The notes beneath the pieces are model-generated. The model saw only the letters and a program-made list of their open reading frames with translations, had not been told where the DNA came from and did no database searches. A program made the position numbers and the translations under genes. This document shows positions 48,095 through 61,950 of a stretch of 64,000 nucleotides of DNA, one piece after another; positions within the stretch are counted from its first letter, which is position 1, and each line of letters starts with the position of its first letter. The stretch comes from Toxonevra muliebris. Taxonomy: Eukaryota; Arthropoda; Insecta; Diptera; Pallopteridae. The stretch is taken from contig OY829328.1 of the NCBI GenBank assembly GCA_963691655.1, positions 84,324,400 to 84,388,399 of the forward strand. Direction: 5' to 3'.

Positions 48095-51000
48095 CTGTTA
48101 GTTTCTAACTTATTTTATAAGTAAAGGTGTTTACTATCGATACTGTGATACTCTTCAGTCTCAGTTTATCAGCTTCTCACAAGCTGCATTTCTCTTTCTT
48201 CTTCGCTGTTGTAGAAACTAAATTCATAACTAGTGTGCCAACTTCATTTTATTTTTAATAACAGGAACAACATTTTTTTCTTTTTATTTCTAATTAATTT
48301 TATTTATTACTTAGATTTTTTATTTATGAATTTTATTTTGTTTGGCTTTCTTTTCAAATTAGTAATTTTTCAATGAGGAAAACCAATTAACCAATTCACT
48401 TTAAGAAGAAAACTGAGTTGGCTGCGCTTGCGGGAGAGTTGCCAGCTGATTTAGATTGATTTGTTCGACAGATTTGTTCTTCAGATTTGTTCGATTGATC
48501 CGTTCGACTGATATATACTTTTATTTTACTCAAATGATTTTCGAAACTTATTTTCTTATTATTTACTTGACTGATTTTTGCTAATATTTCACTCGACTAA
48601 TTCAGTCAACAACTTTGTTAAAGGGAAAATCCTCCACTTTCAAACGTGTTTTCTGATGCAGACAATATTAGCTTCCGGTACAATCTTGCAAACATTTATT
48701 ACTTTTTAATATATTTTTGCAACGTTTTGAAACTTCGTAATTCAACTCAATTTTCTAAATTACTTTCCTTTTTCTTCTCCTTAAGACGCATATTTTTCGA
48801 GAGTTTCCAATGTTATATATCCGCTTTCAAGCAGTACATATTTATTTTACTCATTTATAACTTACTACACTTCCATGAAAATATGCTTTTTTTTGCCGCT
48901 CTGATTGGCATTACTTCATTACTGTTGCTAATTTTATTTTTACTTGATTCATTCGTTTACTACTCATACTGCCAATGTTCGCCAATTCCAATTTTCGGTT
49001 TTTCTTCCCCCATTATTTTCACTTGCAATTTGATATTTTCTGACCCTCAACAAAAATAAAATATGCTAGGGCAAAAAAAAAAAAAAAAGCAAAAATTATA
49101 TAAAATTATTATGCATTAAAAATCATTCACTCATCAGATTACCACAACGAACAATAATAGTAAGGTAAACCAAAAACAACACAGCACACCTGTCATGCAT
49201 CACGCCTATTTAACCTTAATAAAATGTCAAAAACCAAAAAAAAAAAAAAGCAGCAGGCAAAAAAAGCAAAAAAGAAAGGAAGCTCGATAGAAGGAAACCA
49301 TAAACGTTAAACGTACGAATGAATTTCCACACAAAAACAGACCAACAAATAAACACCCTCATCTTTTAGGTTTAACTATAGATGGATATATAAATATGTA
49401 TGTGATTGTATGTAGGTATGTATGTGTTTGTGTTTGCTTGTAGTGTGTATGTGTGTGTGTGTGTATGTTTGCATTTTGGCAAGCCTAAAATCAAACACCC
49501 TTAAAGCAACATCAAACAAACCAGAAATAATATGGTATGAAAAAAAGAAAACTTAATATAAAATAGAATAATAAGAAAACTCACTTACCCACGGACGCTT
49601 AACCTCCACTCACTACCTACCTACACCCAACACGGCTCACTAAAAACACACACACACACATACATACGCATGTAGACTTAAACTCAAAATCGGTCCCTCC
49701 GTTTCCCCAATCGCCCCTCTACAAATGTACACTATAAATATTCTTAAGAAAACAACAAACAATCGAAATATAATAAAAATGCCTTCCTGCTGTGTCTAAA
49801 CTCAATCGATATTATATGTTTTATTTTTTTTCTTTTTTTTTTTTCTTTCTTTTCATTTCCTACTTTGCTCCTTTGTTGCTTTTTCTACCCATTTCCCTTT
49901 CCACGCTAATGGCATTACTTATAAATAGTGCTGCCAAATGTAAATGTCAAAATGAAAAGCATGAATACATATGCGGGCGTATTCTTTCTTGTGTAGCTAG
50001 AATACAATGATAGTAGATATGTAGTTTAGGAGTAGGTACATACATATTTGACATTTAGTACTTTTTGTTCCTTACATACTACTATTATGTATGTATATTT
50101 GTGTTAGTATGAGTATTAAATTGATTTTACTACAAAACTACTTTATAAAGAGTATAAAGCTGTCTCTTTCTTACACATTACAACACTACATATTAACTAA
50201 GGTTCAACGCAACGTAAATTTAATTAAGTGGAAATGCATACCTATTCACATGTTTTTTCGTACTACATTTCTTTACTTAACTTTTTTTTTTGTATTGATT
50301 TAAATACAAAAATACATGCATACTTAGTAAGAAAAGTATTTAACTATTAATTTACTTAAAAGTTAAACACTTCGGTTTAGGTATCTATTATGTAAGTATT
50401 TGTACTCATGTTTAGTTTTACTACTTTCCAACTACTGACTTGAGTTGAATGTACGCTTAAGTAAATAATAGCATTAAAATTGCATTTGTTTTTTTTTTTT
50501 TTTTTTTTGTGGGAGGAAAAGAACTGTGTAAAAACGGTGAAACCTTAGAAAAGTTGTGTTTTATATTTAGATTTTATTTTTTCCTTTTTTTTTTTTTTTG
50601 TATAACAATTTTGTTTTTTTCTTTTTTTCTTTCTAATATGCTTGCAGTCATAAGCTATTAAAAAGTAGATAGTAGCTTCTAAAAACTACTCCCCGGAAAT
50701 GATTTCAGTTAAACTGAAATTATCACCCATTTTTATGGCATCGTACTTTTAGTAGGTAGGGAAGTTAAATTACATTGGCTTAGGTCAATGAAACTTTAGG
50801 TTATTTGTAATCAAAAGTAGGTTGCACCCATTTCAATAGTAAGCGAAATGCATTATTTGATTATTATTTATAATTGAGAATTGACTTTGCTGTTGTAAAT
50901 AACATAAGCATATCGATATATTATTCTTACTGAACTGATAAATAAATAAATAAATAAAAGTTCACTGACTTTATTGGTTTTGTCATACTAAATCGAACAC

Positions 51001-51290
51001 TTATACATGAAAAGAGTTTTGGTCGTCGGCACCCGTAATCAGGACTACGAGTTGTGAGTGTTTACCAATAAACATGAATGTTGTTTCTGAATTGAGAAAA
51101 GTTTTTGAAGCAACGAAATGCGAAATAAACTATATCCACCCCCCTCCACCCCCCTCCCTCTGACTGCACCCACCTTCCGCAACCTCCGAATCGCTATTAA
51201 TCAAAATTATCAGTACTTTGCTGGAGAGGTTGCATTCTAAGCATCCCAAGCTTCTTTAGTCAATAAAATTCCTTAGATTGACAAATAAGT
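48095..51290. other. AT-rich non-coding stretch
   Basis: No gene is recognised. Simple repeats are (TG)n at 49449-49464, poly-A near 49073 and 49238 and long poly-T near 50490 and 50588. A 19-bp inverted repeat, ATTTCAGTT-A-AACTGAAAT, is at 50702-50720. The 137-codon + frame at 48646-49059 is rich in F, L, S and Y, has no motif, and is not accepted. Confidence 0.55.
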
Positions 51291-52270
51291 CCTCGGGATC
51301 AACATTCAATATCTCGAGTTTGTCCAGTCTAAATTTTAAAAACTACACTCTAAATTTAAAAAACTACACTCTAGAGATTGAAACAACATCTTTCCATAGA
51401 TTCACAAGATCTTGAAATGTACATTTATTATCTTGAGCTATCAGCTCACAAGATTTCTTATTTAGATATTGCGATAAACGCTCAGTGGGAGGCCAAGATT
51501 CAACTAGGACCGTCGTGCCAACAATGATGATGATGATAAATGCTCAATATCTTAAAACATAAATACACAAGAACTCATGACCGACAAAAAAGTAATCAAA
51601 ATCCGAAGATTGGTACTCAAGATTACCATAGAAGTTCTCGTCAACGACTTTCAAGATCGCGAGTTTATCACATAAGTTCAGGGGATCAACACTCTGATCT
51701 GGAGATCGACATTCAAGATCTCGTGACTAGCACGATCGCGATCTGAATCCAAATATCAAAGCCAATTGGGAATATTTCTAGACTGTCAAACAATATCTCT
51801 TGATCAACATACAAGATCTCGAGTAATATCCTCAAAATCTAGGGATGCGAACTTAAGAATGGCTCCTAAGCTCTAGCGGACGACATTCAAGAACGTGAGA
51901 TCATCACACAAGATCGCAAGATTAACACACAGGGCTAAATATCGACATTCAAGATTCCGTAACCGGCACACAAAATCAATTGACTATATTTTTCTAAACT
52001 GCCACGTAATATCTCATGAGCTAAATACAAGATCTCGACCTTTATGCTCAAAATCAGGAGAATGACATACGAAATCTAGAGATCGATGCTACAGATCTCG
52101 AAATCACCACAAGTTCTCGTCATCGTTAAAAAAATATTTTTTTGGATTTTACGCTCAAAATCTCGATATTGGTAAAGAAGATCTAGTAATCTGCACCAAG
52201 TCAGAATTAATTCCAGTTTCTGTAGACCAATAATGGGATATCAGATTTAAAATTTTGAACATATTTATCT
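51290..52270. repeat. AAGATCTCG-rich repeat, copy B
   Basis: The block is built of ATTCAAGATCTCGAG-like phrases at 20-30 bp spacing. Two long parts match copy A closely: about 51745-51860 matches 47170-47280, and about 52035-52262 matches 47800-48055. Here no SINE is present and no 35-bp flanking direct repeats were seen, so copy B shows the state without the insertion. No protein is supported. Confidence 0.7.
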
Positions 52271-52369
52271 TGTGCCTCACGTACTAATACTTTTCTCTAA
52301 TAAATTTGCTAATCGGCATTGCCAACTTTTCTTCAATGAACAAACGATTGGAACTAGAGCTTTCGCTTT

Positions 52370-52765
52370 TGAATGTGTTTGGACATACACGTGTACACGA
52401 ACGTTCGAATCTAATGTAGTTTTTTTTCTAAAAACGCGAAGCTTAACTACACATGTAGTTAAAATTTTGTGTACCTGCATGAGCTTCCATATAGAGTAGA
52501 GAAAACCATAAAAAAAATTTCAGAGTCAAACAATAACAACAATAACGGATGATCCGATCTAAAAATGTAAATGGAAACGTATGCCAAAAAAAAAAGGACC
52601 ACAAAAAATTTTTGGTGTTTCTCTCTGCTCTAAATTAAGGTTTGTGCAAATACACGAACCTTTAACTACACGTGTAGTTATTATAAACTGAATGTTTTTT
52701 TGGTGAACATTCTTAAATACACGTGCATTCGTGCTGACCGTATAAACGTGCATTCGGAAGCACTA
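52370..52765. repeat. Twin blocks with TAACTACACGTGTAGTTA palindromes
   Basis: A perfect 18-bp palindrome TAACTACACGTGTAGTTA lies at 52663-52680, and a near-palindrome TTAACTACACATGTAGTTAA at 52443-52462. Around both are similar phrases with ACACG and GTGCATTCG or CGAACGTTCG. The centre CACGTG is the E-box hexamer bound by bHLH factors; whether it is used here is unknown. Overlapping frames on both strands follow from the palindromic composition. Confidence 0.55.
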
Positions 52766-54580
52766 ATTAAAACTATATTTTGTTACAGCAAAATTGAAAG
52801 TTCTACTTTCTTCCTGTTCATTAGTTTATTTTATTTTAAGCTTCCGAAGGCATTAACCTCCTAAGAAACTCCAATTCTATAAGTGAAGTAATGTCTACTC
52901 TAGTTATGCAAGTATTAAATGACAAAATATTTTCTATGTTAAACGACATTTATTTAAATTAGAGAGCAAATTTTCCCAGGGATATTTAGAAATCAAACTT
53001 GATCAGAGCGCTTCATTCTTTGTTATTAGGATCCAGCAAAATTCAGTACTGGGGGAAAAATATTTAGATCTGAACGAATCCTCTAAATGTTCACAACCTT
53101 GCTTACTATTATGGTATTCATAGTTATGTATTGATTTCACATGCTTATAAAGTTTGTACACACATTAAAAATCGTAAAGGAAATTTTTGAAATTTTTACC
53201 GCCAAAAAAAGTATATATTCAAATCAAAAATGCTTAAGAAAAAAACATCTGCTTCCCGAAAAATCCAAAAATTGAGACAAAAAAAAAAAAAAAAATCCCA
53301 CACATTTTGCAAATCTAAACTATATTATCTACTGCTACCTACATACAGCATACCCCTTTACATACATGCAATACATACATATATTTTTTCTCTTATAACA
53401 AAAGCTATTTATATGTGTACAAACTTATTTGTTTAACCTTCTTGAAAGCCTGTTACAATTCTTTTCTTTTTTTTTTTCGTTTTCTTATTAATGAATATTT
53501 ATGCATAACATTAGACCATTTGACCATAAGGGTCTTCGCTGTTGTTTTCTCCCCTCTATGCGTTTGTGCACATCTCGCTAGCATCTCACATCAACACAAC
53601 ACACAAAACTTCTTCTTGCTACTCATTTTAATAAATTCTTTGCTGCTTGTTTTATTTTATTTTACCATTATTTATTTATTTATTTTTTTTTTTTTTGGTT
53701 TGGTATACCTAGTATTTTTACTATGACTATGAGTTGTTTAACGTATTGCGAGCAGCACAAATTATGCAGATTAAGGGGTCAGCTGGCGGCTATTGAGCCA
53801 ACACACACACACACACACACTGATTCTTATATATTCAAAACAAAAAACATAAGCAAATTTGAGAGTAGTAAAGCTGCTGCTGAAGAAAAAGGGAAGAAAG
53901 AACGAACCGAACGAAACATAAGAAAAAAACACCTGGACATTTTTCTAACTTATGTTTGACATAAAGGAAGGTTCTTTTTTCTAAAAAAAATATTTTATTT
54001 GCTACTTCCTTGTGTTTGTGTGTGTGTGCAATGCATTCACTGCCTTTACCTTCTTGTTTTGCCTTACACTTCTATCTTCTTCCCTCACTTACTTTACTTT
54101 CAAGATAAGTTCATATCCTGTTGTGTTTCTTTCGATTCTGTTGACGCAGCAAAAGCAGCAGCATCTTGTTTTACTAGTGTCTGCATAAGTTTCTTTCCTG
54201 TAAAAGAAAAAATTAATAGCAGTAGCAAAATTGTATTAGTTTAGGAAGCGGCAAGAGGAAGATAGGCAGGCTCAAGCAGTTTAAAATGAAATTTGCATAA
54301 AAATCAAATTTGTATATCCTTTTTCTACATCTCTATACATGTGCGTAGGTATTTCTGAATTATTTTCAATTTATTAAAAGAAATCATTTGTCCAGTTCAA
54401 TTTGCTGCTATTGTGTTTCAACAACAAAACAAAGAAACATTTACATATAAATATCTGAGAAATACGTTAGAAATATTTAGAAGCGTAGGATGTAAATGGA
54501 TTTCTAAATAATTGATTGTAGATATTTAGGCATAAGAAGAAAATGTGTGTTTTTGCCTTGAAGTTAATCTAAATTTTTAA
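52765..54580. other. AT-rich non-coding stretch with (CA)n
   Basis: No gene is recognised. It includes poly-A near 53279-53295, (CA)n at 53801-53820, (TG)n near 54015-54028 and poly-T near 53680-53697. Confidence 0.6.
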
Positions 54581-54583
54581 AAT

Positions 54584-54810
54584 TTATCGCATGCGATAAT
54601 TTTTTTTTTTCATAGTTTTAATAGAAAACACATATATTGTAGTAAAAAAAAAATTAAATACCACAGTTTTTGACACTTTTTATAAAGATATACATTTTTG
54701 TCGCATGCGATAATTTTTCTTTTTTCAAAATTTCAATTGATAAATAATTTTTGCAAACAAACATTACCATCCCCATACATTGAACGATATTTAAAATTCA
54801 TCTCGCATGC
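54584..54810. repeat. TCGCATGCGA palindrome cluster 1
   Basis: A perfect 16-bp palindrome TTATCGCATGCGATAA lies at 54584-54599. TCGCATGCGA recurs at 54701-54710, followed by the same TAATTTTT run, and a variant CTCGCATGCTAG lies near 54802. Spacing is about 100-117 bp. Confidence 0.6.
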
Positions 54811-55129
54811 TAGAAATGATTTCAAATTAATAAACTCAATTTATTCTACACAAATTGCATGTCTCCTCATATTTTATCATTTGATCTATAAATTTCTCTT
54901 TCATGCAATTTTTATATTAACACGCTTACGCGTCCATCTGCATGTCATTGTGTCAACAAACAATGTAAAGTAAAAATCAACTTGACCTTCAAAAATTCAG
55001 TGTATTAAAAAAAAAAAGCTTGAAGCCAAAAATTGCAGCATAGTTGTGTTGTTAGATTAAAGATTTCAATTTGAACGGCTGCAGATTATGATCTACAACA
55101 CACGAAAACAAAAAACGCAAGAAAAATGT

Positions 55130-56475
55130 TTGATATACTTAAAAATTACGTTATGTTTAAAATTATAGCAATTATTCTAGTATACTACAATTTTTTGTAA
55201 TTACGTTTGTCAAATTAAAAACTAATTTCTTTTTTGCGCAACGTGATATAATTTTAAATGTCACAGAAAATTAGCGCCATAAAACTAATTTTAGCGAATT
55301 TTTATTACATTCGAGTTATTTGTAGTAATAAATATAATCAAAAGACAAAATTATAGCATGTCATAAAAAAATACAAAGCAAATATTTTGGCATTGAAAAC
55401 TAATTTTAACAATTTTTTTCAAATTATTTGAAATATAATCATGTGTTTAAACCAAGATATTGTGAGAAAACTACCTCCTATAAAATTATAGCAAATGAAA
55501 ATGGCATGCTTTTTTCAAGGTTATAGCTAATTCTTAGTAATTTGAAGGCAATTTAACAGAGATTTGTTTGTTTAAAAGAGTTTAATAGTTTTTAGCTTTT
55601 TATAGGAGAATGTCGTCTAGGTTGGAACACCTTTTGACTTTTCCCTATAATTTCTGTTGCAGGCACATTGGGAAGATTTTGTCAACTTGCTCAATTTCGT
55701 CTTTAAAAACCAATTTTACGAAATTTTTTATGACATTTTTATTGAAAAAACTAGTGCAATTGTAAACTTTTTTTAAATATTGAAATTACTACCTACCATT
55801 TATTGAATTGTTTTTTTTTTTATGCCAATATGAAGGAGTTTCCTATAAAAATCATAGCAAAGTTGAATTCGTTTCAGAAAGCCACTTTTGCGATATTGAT
55901 ATTTCAGCATATTTTTTATAAAAAACTTCCTATAAATTAGCTAAGATCTGAGAAATCTTACCAACACATTAACACAACACAAGTTTCCTATAAAAATTAT
56001 AACAGGTTTGGAAAGTAGTGGCTACCGTGTATTGCTTTTACCAAGATTGATATTTTAATATATAGTTTTTTTTATATATAAATCTGCTGAGTTTTAAAAA
56101 GTTTTCACTGCTAATAAAAATTCCAAGTTTCCTATAAAAATTATAGCAATTTTTCCAAGATAAACCCGTATTTGCTGTCCATGTTTTGATTTGCCACGAT
56201 TGACATTTTTTATACATACATAGTTGCCTATAAGTAAACTGAGTTTTAAAAAATCTTCACTTTCCAATCAAATTTCAAAGTTTCCTATAAAAATTACAAC
56301 AATTGTGGGAAAACAAGTTCACACTTTCTACTTTTATTCTTCTCTTGCCAATTTTATTCATTTATTGCATACAATCCTGTGTTTTCTATTTTCTAATACC
56401 TAACAAATTTCTAAGTTTCCCTACAGCATATTAATATTTCAAACTTTCCTATAAAATTATAGCAAACACACATTT
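55130..56475 (+). repeat. Long-period array with core TTTCCTATAAAAATTATAGC
   Basis: CCTATAAAA-TTATAGCAA or close variants occur near 55478, 55842, 55987, 56131, 56284 and 56449, with weaker partial copies near 55157, 55351 and 55929. The last intervals are about 145, 144, 153 and 165 bp. Intervening blocks also agree (for example GAGTTTTAAAAA.TTTTCACT before the cores at 56131 and 56284), so the repeat unit is the whole interval. All cores are in one orientation and no frame is conserved. Confidence 0.65.
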
Positions 56476-59400
56476 ATGTAAGCATACAAAACACAATTTC
56501 CCAATTTTCACAAGAAATACTTAAGCTTGTCGAACGACGATTACATCACGTTCTTCTATACCAAAAAAAAAAAAAAACAAACAACAACATATATTATTTT
56601 CCATTTCCTGCCAGCGCCTTTTCCCTTGCAAACAAAAAATAAACTCAACTCATTATGAGTTTTAGAATAAAGCAGCAGTTGCGGGTGGCATGTGAAGGCA
56701 CAAAAAGTTGGCGACAACAATATGAAAATTTTGACTATGATAATAAAAATGCTATAAAAACTGGAAATGACTACAAGAGCGAAAGAAAGAGGGAAAAGAG
56801 AAAACAGAATTCCGAAGAGAGGATGAAAGAGGCAGTGAGGGGGAGTAACAAAAATTATTGTAGTAAAATTAACATTTGGCATTGAAACTACTTGGCAATG
56901 TGTGTTGTATTTTAAATATGTGGCGCCTAATAATATGCTAAGCTATTCTATAGCTACTATACATATGCATACAATAATATTGCAGCGAAAGTTTTTAATA
57001 TTTTCTTCTTTTTTTTTGTTGGCATACTTTTCGGCGTTTTTTTTTTCTTTTCTCTACTCTACTCATTATATTTTGTGCTGTACTAATTGTTGTAACTGTA
57101 TGTATGTTGTGCTTATTATTATGCTATAATATGACTGAGTATAACTACAAGTGTATGTACAGTTAGCTTTAACTATTTAACACATGTGACCTAAATCAAA
57201 AATGATTAGCAAATTGTCTAGCAAACACACACACACATACATGTGTATATATGGATAATTGTATGTATGTGTTTGCTTTGTATGAATAACATATAAATTA
57301 GTTTGTTTATGTGTGCTTTTATTTTGATATAAGTAGGTGTATGTGTTCCAATATCACATGTGCTATTAAGTATGCAACATATTTTTTGGCAACTAGTTTT
57401 ATGTGTCCACCACAATACAAATGAAATGAAAATTTTTTGCACATTTCATTTTCCTTTGTTTTTTTTTTTTGTTTGTTATTTTTGGTTAAGATATGGCATA
57501 GTAATGAAGAAATATTAAATATGCGCACATTAAAATGCTTGGCATACTTTTAGATGCTTTTGACATTTATGTATAATAAAAGATTAAATTCAAGGAAACA
57601 GAAAATACAATTTTTGTTTTTTAATAAATAGTTAGAAAAAGTATCTCATTCATTTTTACTAAATTATTATAATTCAGTGCACATAAATATGTGATAATTT
57701 TAATTAAGTTTTTATAACACTGCATACATTTAGGTGATTTTAATGTCAAGAATTATATGGGTTGTTTGAAAAATTCTTTAGTTTTTTGAATGGTATATTT
57801 AGATTTCAAATTTCTTATGTAAATATTGTTAATGTAACATATTTTTAGGTGTTTTTGTATATCTTCAACTGTGAAGTACTTATGGGGGAGAAAGATATCC
57901 GACGTTTTTTCTTCAGAACCAATCGAAAACTAATTTTCGAAAATTCAGATTTCACGTTTAAAAAAAAAAAATAATTTAATCTGGTACTTATTATAAAACT
58001 TGAATTTATTTGAAATTCTATAACAATATATTTATATAGGTTCATTCAAGTATTTTATCGCATGACTTATTATTTCCGACAGATAATATATAATGCAATT
58101 TTTCTTTCATTTTTTTTTTTTTGCATTAAGATATTAAATATGAGCAGCCACCAGCTAGTATGCTGCAACGTATGTACTTCTACACTTATCTAAAGTGTCA
58201 TTGAAATTTTTATTGCATGTGAGATATACTTATACACACACACACATCCATATATATGTGCTATACATGCAAGACAATATACATACATGAATAATTTCTT
58301 TTTTTAAATTCTAAAAATTTTCAATGTTGTTACCCTCCTTCAAAAAAAAACAAAAACAAAAATAGAAAAAAGAAAAAAGTAAAATTTTCGATATTTTCTT
58401 TTCTATTGCCTGATTGCAGATAAATATGACAATGAAGTTGATACACAAACATGCATACAAATACATATGCATTTGTCGTACACATGTGACAACATAAGCT
58501 TGATGCTGTAATGGAGTACAGGGTGAGGAGAGGCGGCGTTGTGAAAGGAAGTGAAGAATGAGAGAGGGTGTAGTAGTAGTGATAAAGTTAAAATTGTCAC
58601 AATAAACGAAACAATTTTGCGCACTTTTTTCTTCTATATCGAAAAAATAAAAATTTCGTTTCAAAAAAGCATTTTTTGTTTTTTTGCTTACTTGCATATG
58701 TGTGGAGTATATGTGTGAAATGGTTTTGTCGTTGTTTGATATTTTTGTTGCTGCTTCTAGTGTATTGTTGTGTGTGTGTTTGATATTTTTTGTTGCACGT
58801 GATAAGAATATGAAATTTAATGGATGGAAACTTTCGTCTCTCTTTACAAGTAAAAATGCGCAGTTTTATATTTTTCTAGATGAAGAGAAACAGGAAAAAA
58901 AACGGTTGAAGGGAATGAGAAAAAACGTGGGCGAAGTTGAGAGCAGCAGCTATGATAACAATATTTTTGTTTTTTGTAAACACTTTAGAATATTTGACAA
59001 TTTTATACCAAAATATTGAACCGAATTTTCTGTTTTTTTTTTTTTTTCTTAAATTATTATTTTGAATATCAAAAAAAAAAAAGCTAGAAACGTGCATACT
59101 TAACTGCATATGGGAAAATGTTATTATTGTTGCTGTTGCGTTTTTACTGCCTTTACTGTTGCTTCTGTTGCCATTGCTGTTACTATTATTGATGATGATT
59201 AAGCTCAACGCATTGCCAACTGAATTCTTAAATAACTTTTGTCACCCGAAAATATAAAAACCCCAAAAAAAAAAATCCATACAGCAAGCGACAACAAAGA
59301 AAATATTTTTAAATATGTGAGCACAGGGTGTAGAAATTCAAAAGTTGAATTAACTGTTCGCCATATTTGGAATTGTATCTTCTTATTTAATGTAAATTCT

Positions 59401-59520
59401 TTTAAATCCATTCATTTTCAACTGAAACAAAGACAAAAGTTACTAGACTAATTTGCGTAAATCACTTTAACAAAATATTCAACATATAGTCTTATGAAAA
59501 TTTAAAGATTTTTTAAAGTT
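56475..59520. other. AT-rich non-coding stretch
   Basis: No gene is recognised. The frame at 56556-56882 (-) and its + shadow are low-complexity. (CA)n-like tracts lie near 57226 and 58234. A GC-richer patch at 58515-58570 holds only a 16-codon frame. The 111-codon + frame at 58684-59019 has a hydrophobic, cysteine-containing start and a lysine-rich middle but no family motif, and is not accepted. Confidence 0.5.
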
Positions 59521-59529
59521 ATTGCATTA

Positions 59530-59770
59530 GAGAAAAAAATTTCGCATGCGAGATTTTTTTCTTCGGTTGTCAATTCAATTTAATGAAAAAATAACAATTT
59601 TTTTTAAAAATTGTCCCATGGGAGAATTTTTTTATCGCATGCGATATTTTGGTTTTTTTATTTAAATTTAACTGTGCGCAAAAATAAGTGTTTTTAAAAT
59701 TTTTCAGTATGAAAGAAAAATGTTGCAAGCGAGAAATTTTTGTAAGACATGAGAGACATTTCTGTAAGGC
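59530..59770. repeat. TCGCATGCGA palindrome cluster 2
   Basis: TCGCATGCGA lies at 59542-59551, ATCGCATGCGAT at 59634-59645, and the related CCCATGGGA near 59615. Each is followed by a T-rich run. Spacing between the first two is about 92 bp. Confidence 0.55.
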
Positions 59771-61950
59771 AAATTTAAAGCGAAATAAAGATTTATGTTT
59801 GCAGAACTTTCAGGATCTTGTGCTATAAGTGCCCTCTTGGCACTTGATACATTTTCTACACATATCAGCTATTGATATTTTTAAAATTGTATCTACCCAA
59901 TCGTTTCCAAATCTAATTAGTTTCTCCAAAAGGATTGAAAGATATGTCCGTTAGAAAAATATAGAAAGTGGGTGGAATATTTTAACTTTATACTCTCGAT
60001 AGGTACATACATTTTTAAACGAGAGAGCTTCGATTTATTTTTTAATCCTAAAATAAAACTAAAATCTAAAAAACAAAATTTCCTAACTTCACTTTATTGT
60101 CATCACACCCTGTAACTATAAAAGCATGTGGCAATGTCATGCTACAAGTAACCATCATCAACAATAATATTCAGCATCCTCATCATCAGCAGTATTCTAA
60201 CACCAACAGCAGAGCAGCACCAGCAGAAGTAGCATCATCAACCAAATAAAAGTGAATTACATTTTCAGAACATTCATTCGGTTGCTGCTTCTTTTTCTCC
60301 AACCTTAACTTCATCTCCATCTTCTTCCTTTGCATGAGTAGCACATTACCAAAAATAATACAATAAAAAAAAGTTGCTTGCTATTTTTCACATTTGCAAT
60401 AGTATTTTTTCCCCGGTTTGTTTGTCTGTTTATTTGCCAATAGCGCGCATTTAGTAGCATTTTTATGCACATATGCGTATAGTAAAACCAACAGCTATTG
60501 GAACCTTTTTATTTTTTTGGAGGTACTGCCATCACACTATATCTCTCTCTCACTCTCTATTTTTCTCTGAGTGTTTGTCTGTCTGTGTGTGTGTGCCCTC
60601 ACTTAGCCTTATTAGTATGTGCAGCGTCGTGTACATTTAGAATGATTTTTTTTTTTCAGCATTCATTTCATTCATTTTTTGTTCTGTTGTTGTTCAGCTA
60701 GTGCGAGGGTATATGAATATTTCTCGCTATTTTCCATTTTCAGTGGTCCCTAAAAGTATGCATTATAAAAATACCATATAAATGTATATTAAAAGTCATT
60801 GCATTTTTTTGAAATGATAAAAATATCTACAGATGTGTATATGAGTGTATATGAGAATGTCAATGGGAAGGTTTGAATGTTTGAATGTGTGTGTGTGTGT
60901 GTTTTTTATGGAAACACACACATACACAAAAATTGTAAAAGCAAACGAGTCAAAGGCGACATTTTTAGTATTGGCTATATAGAGTCGCATACTGTTAGTG
61001 GCACTGCCACTGATGCTGGCACCAATGTCTACATGTGTATTTTGCTTTTCTAGTTGTAGGAGTTAAAAGAGCATGTGTGTGTATGTGCAACAAGCACCCA
61101 ACGAACCAACAACAACAACAACAAAACAATATATACATATATAAAGCACCATCAAAATGAAAACTTCCAAATAAAAATATACGCTAATGTTTTTATGATG
61201 AGTTCGTCGTTGTTGTTTAATATATATATATATTTTTTTTAACTTTTTTTCTCCATTTCTTTACACACTCGTTTGTGTATGTCTGTCTGTTTGTGCATTA
61301 TTTGCCATGCAACACTACCAATTTTTTCCTGTTACGTTTTTTCCCCCTTTTTAGTTATTGAGATTTTTTTTTATTTTATATTTGCGAGTTTGCTGTTTTT
61401 ATTTGTTTGTCGTTGGTCTGTCAGTGATAAAAATTCATTTTTATATGAAAATATTTGCAATTTTGATTGCGTTTCTATTTGTTCAACATCAATTTAAAGA
61501 ATTAAAGTAAAAAACGCGCGATTGCTTGTAAAAACAAAAAAATAAAATTTACTTCAAAAATAACAATAAAATTGTTTGCAAGTTTCATTTGGAACAAAAA
61601 CAACAACTCTTGGGAGAAGAAAAGTTGTGAGAATAATATGCATAAATTGCATTAAAATTTTCAACTCACAATGAGATTTAGTAAAAATTGTTTATAAACA
61701 AAAAAATATATATATATTTATTGGGATATTTTTCTATGGTAAATCAGAAAACAATTTAACTTTGTGGAAGATTTTAAATATTTCTGCGAATTCTCTCGAA
61801 TGAGAAAACATTTTTAGCAAATTGTTAAAGTTAATAGCTTGCAGGGATGGAAGTTTTATTTAGATTTCTGACTAAATATTTTCATTTCGTTGTAATTTAA
61901 ATTGATTTATAAAAATTTCTGACTAAAAATCTCTAACTTATACCATAACA
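59770..61950. other. AT-rich non-coding stretch
   Basis: No gene is recognised. The block at 60150-60250 is rich in CAT/CAG/CAC triplets. TG-rich tracts are at 60575-60595 and 60885-60902, and CAA triplets near 61109. A perfect inverted repeat AGTGGCACTGCCACT is at 60997-61011. Confidence 0.6.
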
